From positions 1 to 6,423 of the forward strand of contig JAQBPS010000493.1 in the NCBI GenBank assembly GCA_028287415.1: 6,423 nt of DNA, in the 5' to 3' direction. The notes under the pieces are model-generated. The model saw nothing but the letters and a program-made list of their open reading frames with translations, had not been told where the DNA came from and searched no databases. Position numbers and translations under genes: made by a program. Positions 5,149-6,423 of the stretch are shown here, piece by piece. The DNA is from Bacillota bacterium (lineage in GTDB: Bacteria > Bacillota > Sulfobacillia > Symbiobacteriales > Symbiobacteriaceae). Position 1 is the stretch's first letter; each line of letters begins with the position of its first letter.

Positions 5149-5607
5149 GTGACCGCCCTGAACCCGTTTCCCTACCATGAACACCCGCTGACGGTGCTGG
5201 AGGCAGAGCTGGCGCATCTGAGCGCAGATCGACTCACATGGAGGCCGGCGGCGGGACGCAACAGCATCGGGTGGCTCCTTGCGCACATGCTCGGTACGGA
5301 GGACTTCTGGGTCCACCAGCTGGCATACGGGGCGCCGGTCGCCCATCCCGTCCCCCAGGAAGATGCCGGCGCCCTGCTGGCGGAGTACCGGCGGGTGCGG
5401 GAGGAGACCGACACCCGCCTGGCAGTTGCGACGGGGGAAGGGTTGGAGCGGCTGGTGACTGTACCCGCCTTCAGCGACGGTTGGACGCCCCCTTGCCCGC
5501 CCACGGTCCACTGGGTCTTTCACCACGTTTTCGAGCACGAACTGTACCACATCGGCCAGGTCTCGCTGCTACTCCGGCAGCAGGGGCTGGCCCCGCTGCC
5601 CTTTTGA
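5149..5607 (+). CDS. DinB-like domain protein (putative metal-dependent enzyme)
   Basis: From GTG at 5149 this gives 152 residues, the common length for the DinB/YfiT four-helix fold. The putative metal-binding triad is visible: H46 in WLLAHMLGTEDFW, and H130 and H134 in HHVFEHELYHIGQ, the family's H-x3-H pair in the last helix. WRPAAGRNSIGWLLAH is the typical helix-two entry. Members bind a divalent metal; some are thiol-dependent S-transferases (mycothiol or bacillithiol type), while many have no known reaction, so no substrate is assigned. The start is uncertain: GTG 5149 fits the family N-terminus best, but its GGGGAA is directly adjacent; TTG codons at 5122 and 5080 would add 9 or 23 residues with no better binding site. 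The gene ends 40 bases before the oxidoreductase and the two are probably cotranscribed. Confidence 0.85.
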   Translation: MTALNPFPYHEHPLTVLEAELAHLSADRLTWRPAAGRNSIGWLLAHMLGTEDFWVHQLAYGAPVAHPVPQEDAGALLAEYRRVREETDTRLAVATGEGLERLVTVPAFSDGWTPPCPPTVHWVFHHVFEHELYHIGQVSLLLRQQGLAPLPF

Positions 5608-5647
5608 CTCATTCCGGTCGTTCTGATCCTATCGAGGAGGACCCCCC

Positions 5648-6423
5648 ATGAGCAACGCACCCGTCCGCGTCGGGCTGATTGGCCTCGGCGCCATCGGTCA
5701 CCGCATCGCCAAATCCTTTGCCGCCAACCGCGAGACCCCCGTCACGTATCTGTGCGACCGGGACGCCGCCCTCGCTGAGCGCATTGCAGGTGAGCTGGGC
5801 GGCATCGCCTGGTCCACGGAGTACAAGGCCATGCTGGAGGGCGACCATGTCGACCTCGTTTACATCGGCGTGCCGCCCCGCTTTCACCGGGACATCGCCC
5901 TGGACGTGATCAACGCCGGCAAGCACATCTTCTGCGAGAAACCGCTTGCCCTGACCCTGCCGGAAGCGGCGGAGATGGCTGCGGCCGCTGCCAAAGCGGG
6001 CATCGTCCACGCCGTCAACCTCCCGCTGAACTTCGACCCGGGCATCCGCATCTTCGGCGAGCAGGTCGCCGCGGGCTACCTGGGCGATCTGCGCCGGGTC
6101 GACCTCGACCTCCTCTTCCCGCAGTGGCCGCGGGCCTGGCAGCAGAATCCCTGGATCGGCGGTCGGGAGCAGGGCGGTGCGATCCGGGAGGTCTCTCCCC
6201 ACCTGTTCCACGTGATCCTGAGGGCGTTCGGCCCGGTGGTCCGAGTCCAGGCGCACATGGAATACCCGGCCGATCCGGCGGCCTGCGAAACGGGCGCCGC
6301 CGGCCTCCTGGAGCTCGCCTCCGGCCAACTGGTGGCGGTCAGCCTGCTCTGCAACGTCCCCCGCCCCGAGACCGTCAGCCTGACGGCGTACGGCACCGAG
6401 GGCACGCTCGGCCTCCAGCGATG
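5648..6423 (+). CDS. Gfo/Idh/MocA family NAD(P)-dependent oxidoreductase, C-terminus outside window
   Basis: The first 258 residues are present; the frame is open at the right edge. ATG at 5648 follows GAGGAGG (5634-5640) with seven bases of spacing, the best ribosome binding site in the window. The N-terminus VRVGLIGLGAIGHRIAKSF contains the Rossmann dinucleotide motif G12-x-G14-x-x-G17. Further hallmarks are VYIGVPPRFHRDIALDVINAGKHIFCEKPLALT, with the conserved E97-K98-P99 whose lysine helps catalysis, and GGREQGGAIREVSPHLFHVI (171-190), which aligns with the substrate-site Gly-Gly...His segment; the aspartate usually found there is replaced by Glu-Val-Ser-Pro before H185. The family oxidises or reduces sugars, inositols and related polyols with NAD(P) in the cytoplasm. 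The substrate cannot be told from this part, and neighbours give no sugar-pathway context. Confidence 0.93.
   Translation, partial: MSNAPVRVGLIGLGAIGHRIAKSFAANRETPVTYLCDRDAALAERIAGELGGIAWSTEYKAMLEGDHVDLVYIGVPPRFHRDIALDVINAGKHIFCEKPLALTLPEAAEMAAAAAKAGIVHAVNLPLNFDPGIRIFGEQVAAGYLGDLRRVDLDLLFPQWPRAWQQNPWIGGREQGGAIREVSPHLFHVILRAFGPVVRVQAHMEYPADPAACETGAAGLLELASGQLVAVSLLCNVPRPETVSLTAYGTEGTLGLQR

Overview
The window looks like the chromosome of a high-GC Gram-positive of the Firmicutes type. A Symbiobacterium-like or Sulfobacillus-like organism would fit, but this is inference. The support is GC-rich third codon positions, strong AGGAGG-type ribosome binding sites at most genes, a secreted protein with a copper-amine-oxidase-N-like 'stalk' domain fused to a YobA/DUF3221-like tail (both typical of sporulating Firmicutes), and a set of small enzymes (GNAT, GrpB/UPF0157, alpha/beta hydrolase, DinB) common in Bacillus relatives. 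There is no rRNA, tRNA, CRISPR array, transposase or phage gene.

Layout from left to right. (1) 3-887, plus: the C-terminal part of an Asp-box beta-propeller protein, cut by the window edge. (2) 888-1371: a gene-free convergent gap holding a strong hairpin whose intrinsic-terminator polarity points to the minus strand, and an AT-rich 145-bp segment bounded by imperfect inverted repeats. (3) 1372-2703, minus: a YhhY-like GNAT acetyltransferase followed by the secreted stalk/DUF3221-like protein. (4) 2704-2973: a divergent promoter-containing gap. (5) 2974-3513, plus: a GrpB/UPF0157 protein. (6) 3484-4616, minus: a small unknown protein overlapping and preceding an alpha/beta hydrolase, whose end overlaps grpB tail to tail. 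(7) 4615-6423, plus: a Gly/Pro-rich repeat protein of unknown function, a DinB-like metal-binding protein, and a Gfo/Idh/MocA oxidoreductase that runs off the right edge.

The genes do not form one obvious pathway. Most look like independent housekeeping or accessory functions packed tightly: 30-bp convergent overlap, 19-bp same-strand overlap, and start codons that touch head to head near 4615. The plus-strand DinB and Gfo/Idh/MocA genes lie 40 bp apart and are probably cotranscribed. The most unusual object is the 148-residue repeat protein at 4615-5061, built of about ten degenerate units of roughly 14 residues with a G-A-P-I-G-like core and lacking Lys, Cys, Tyr, Trp and His. I do not recognise a family for it. 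I see no convincing complete new multi-gene system.
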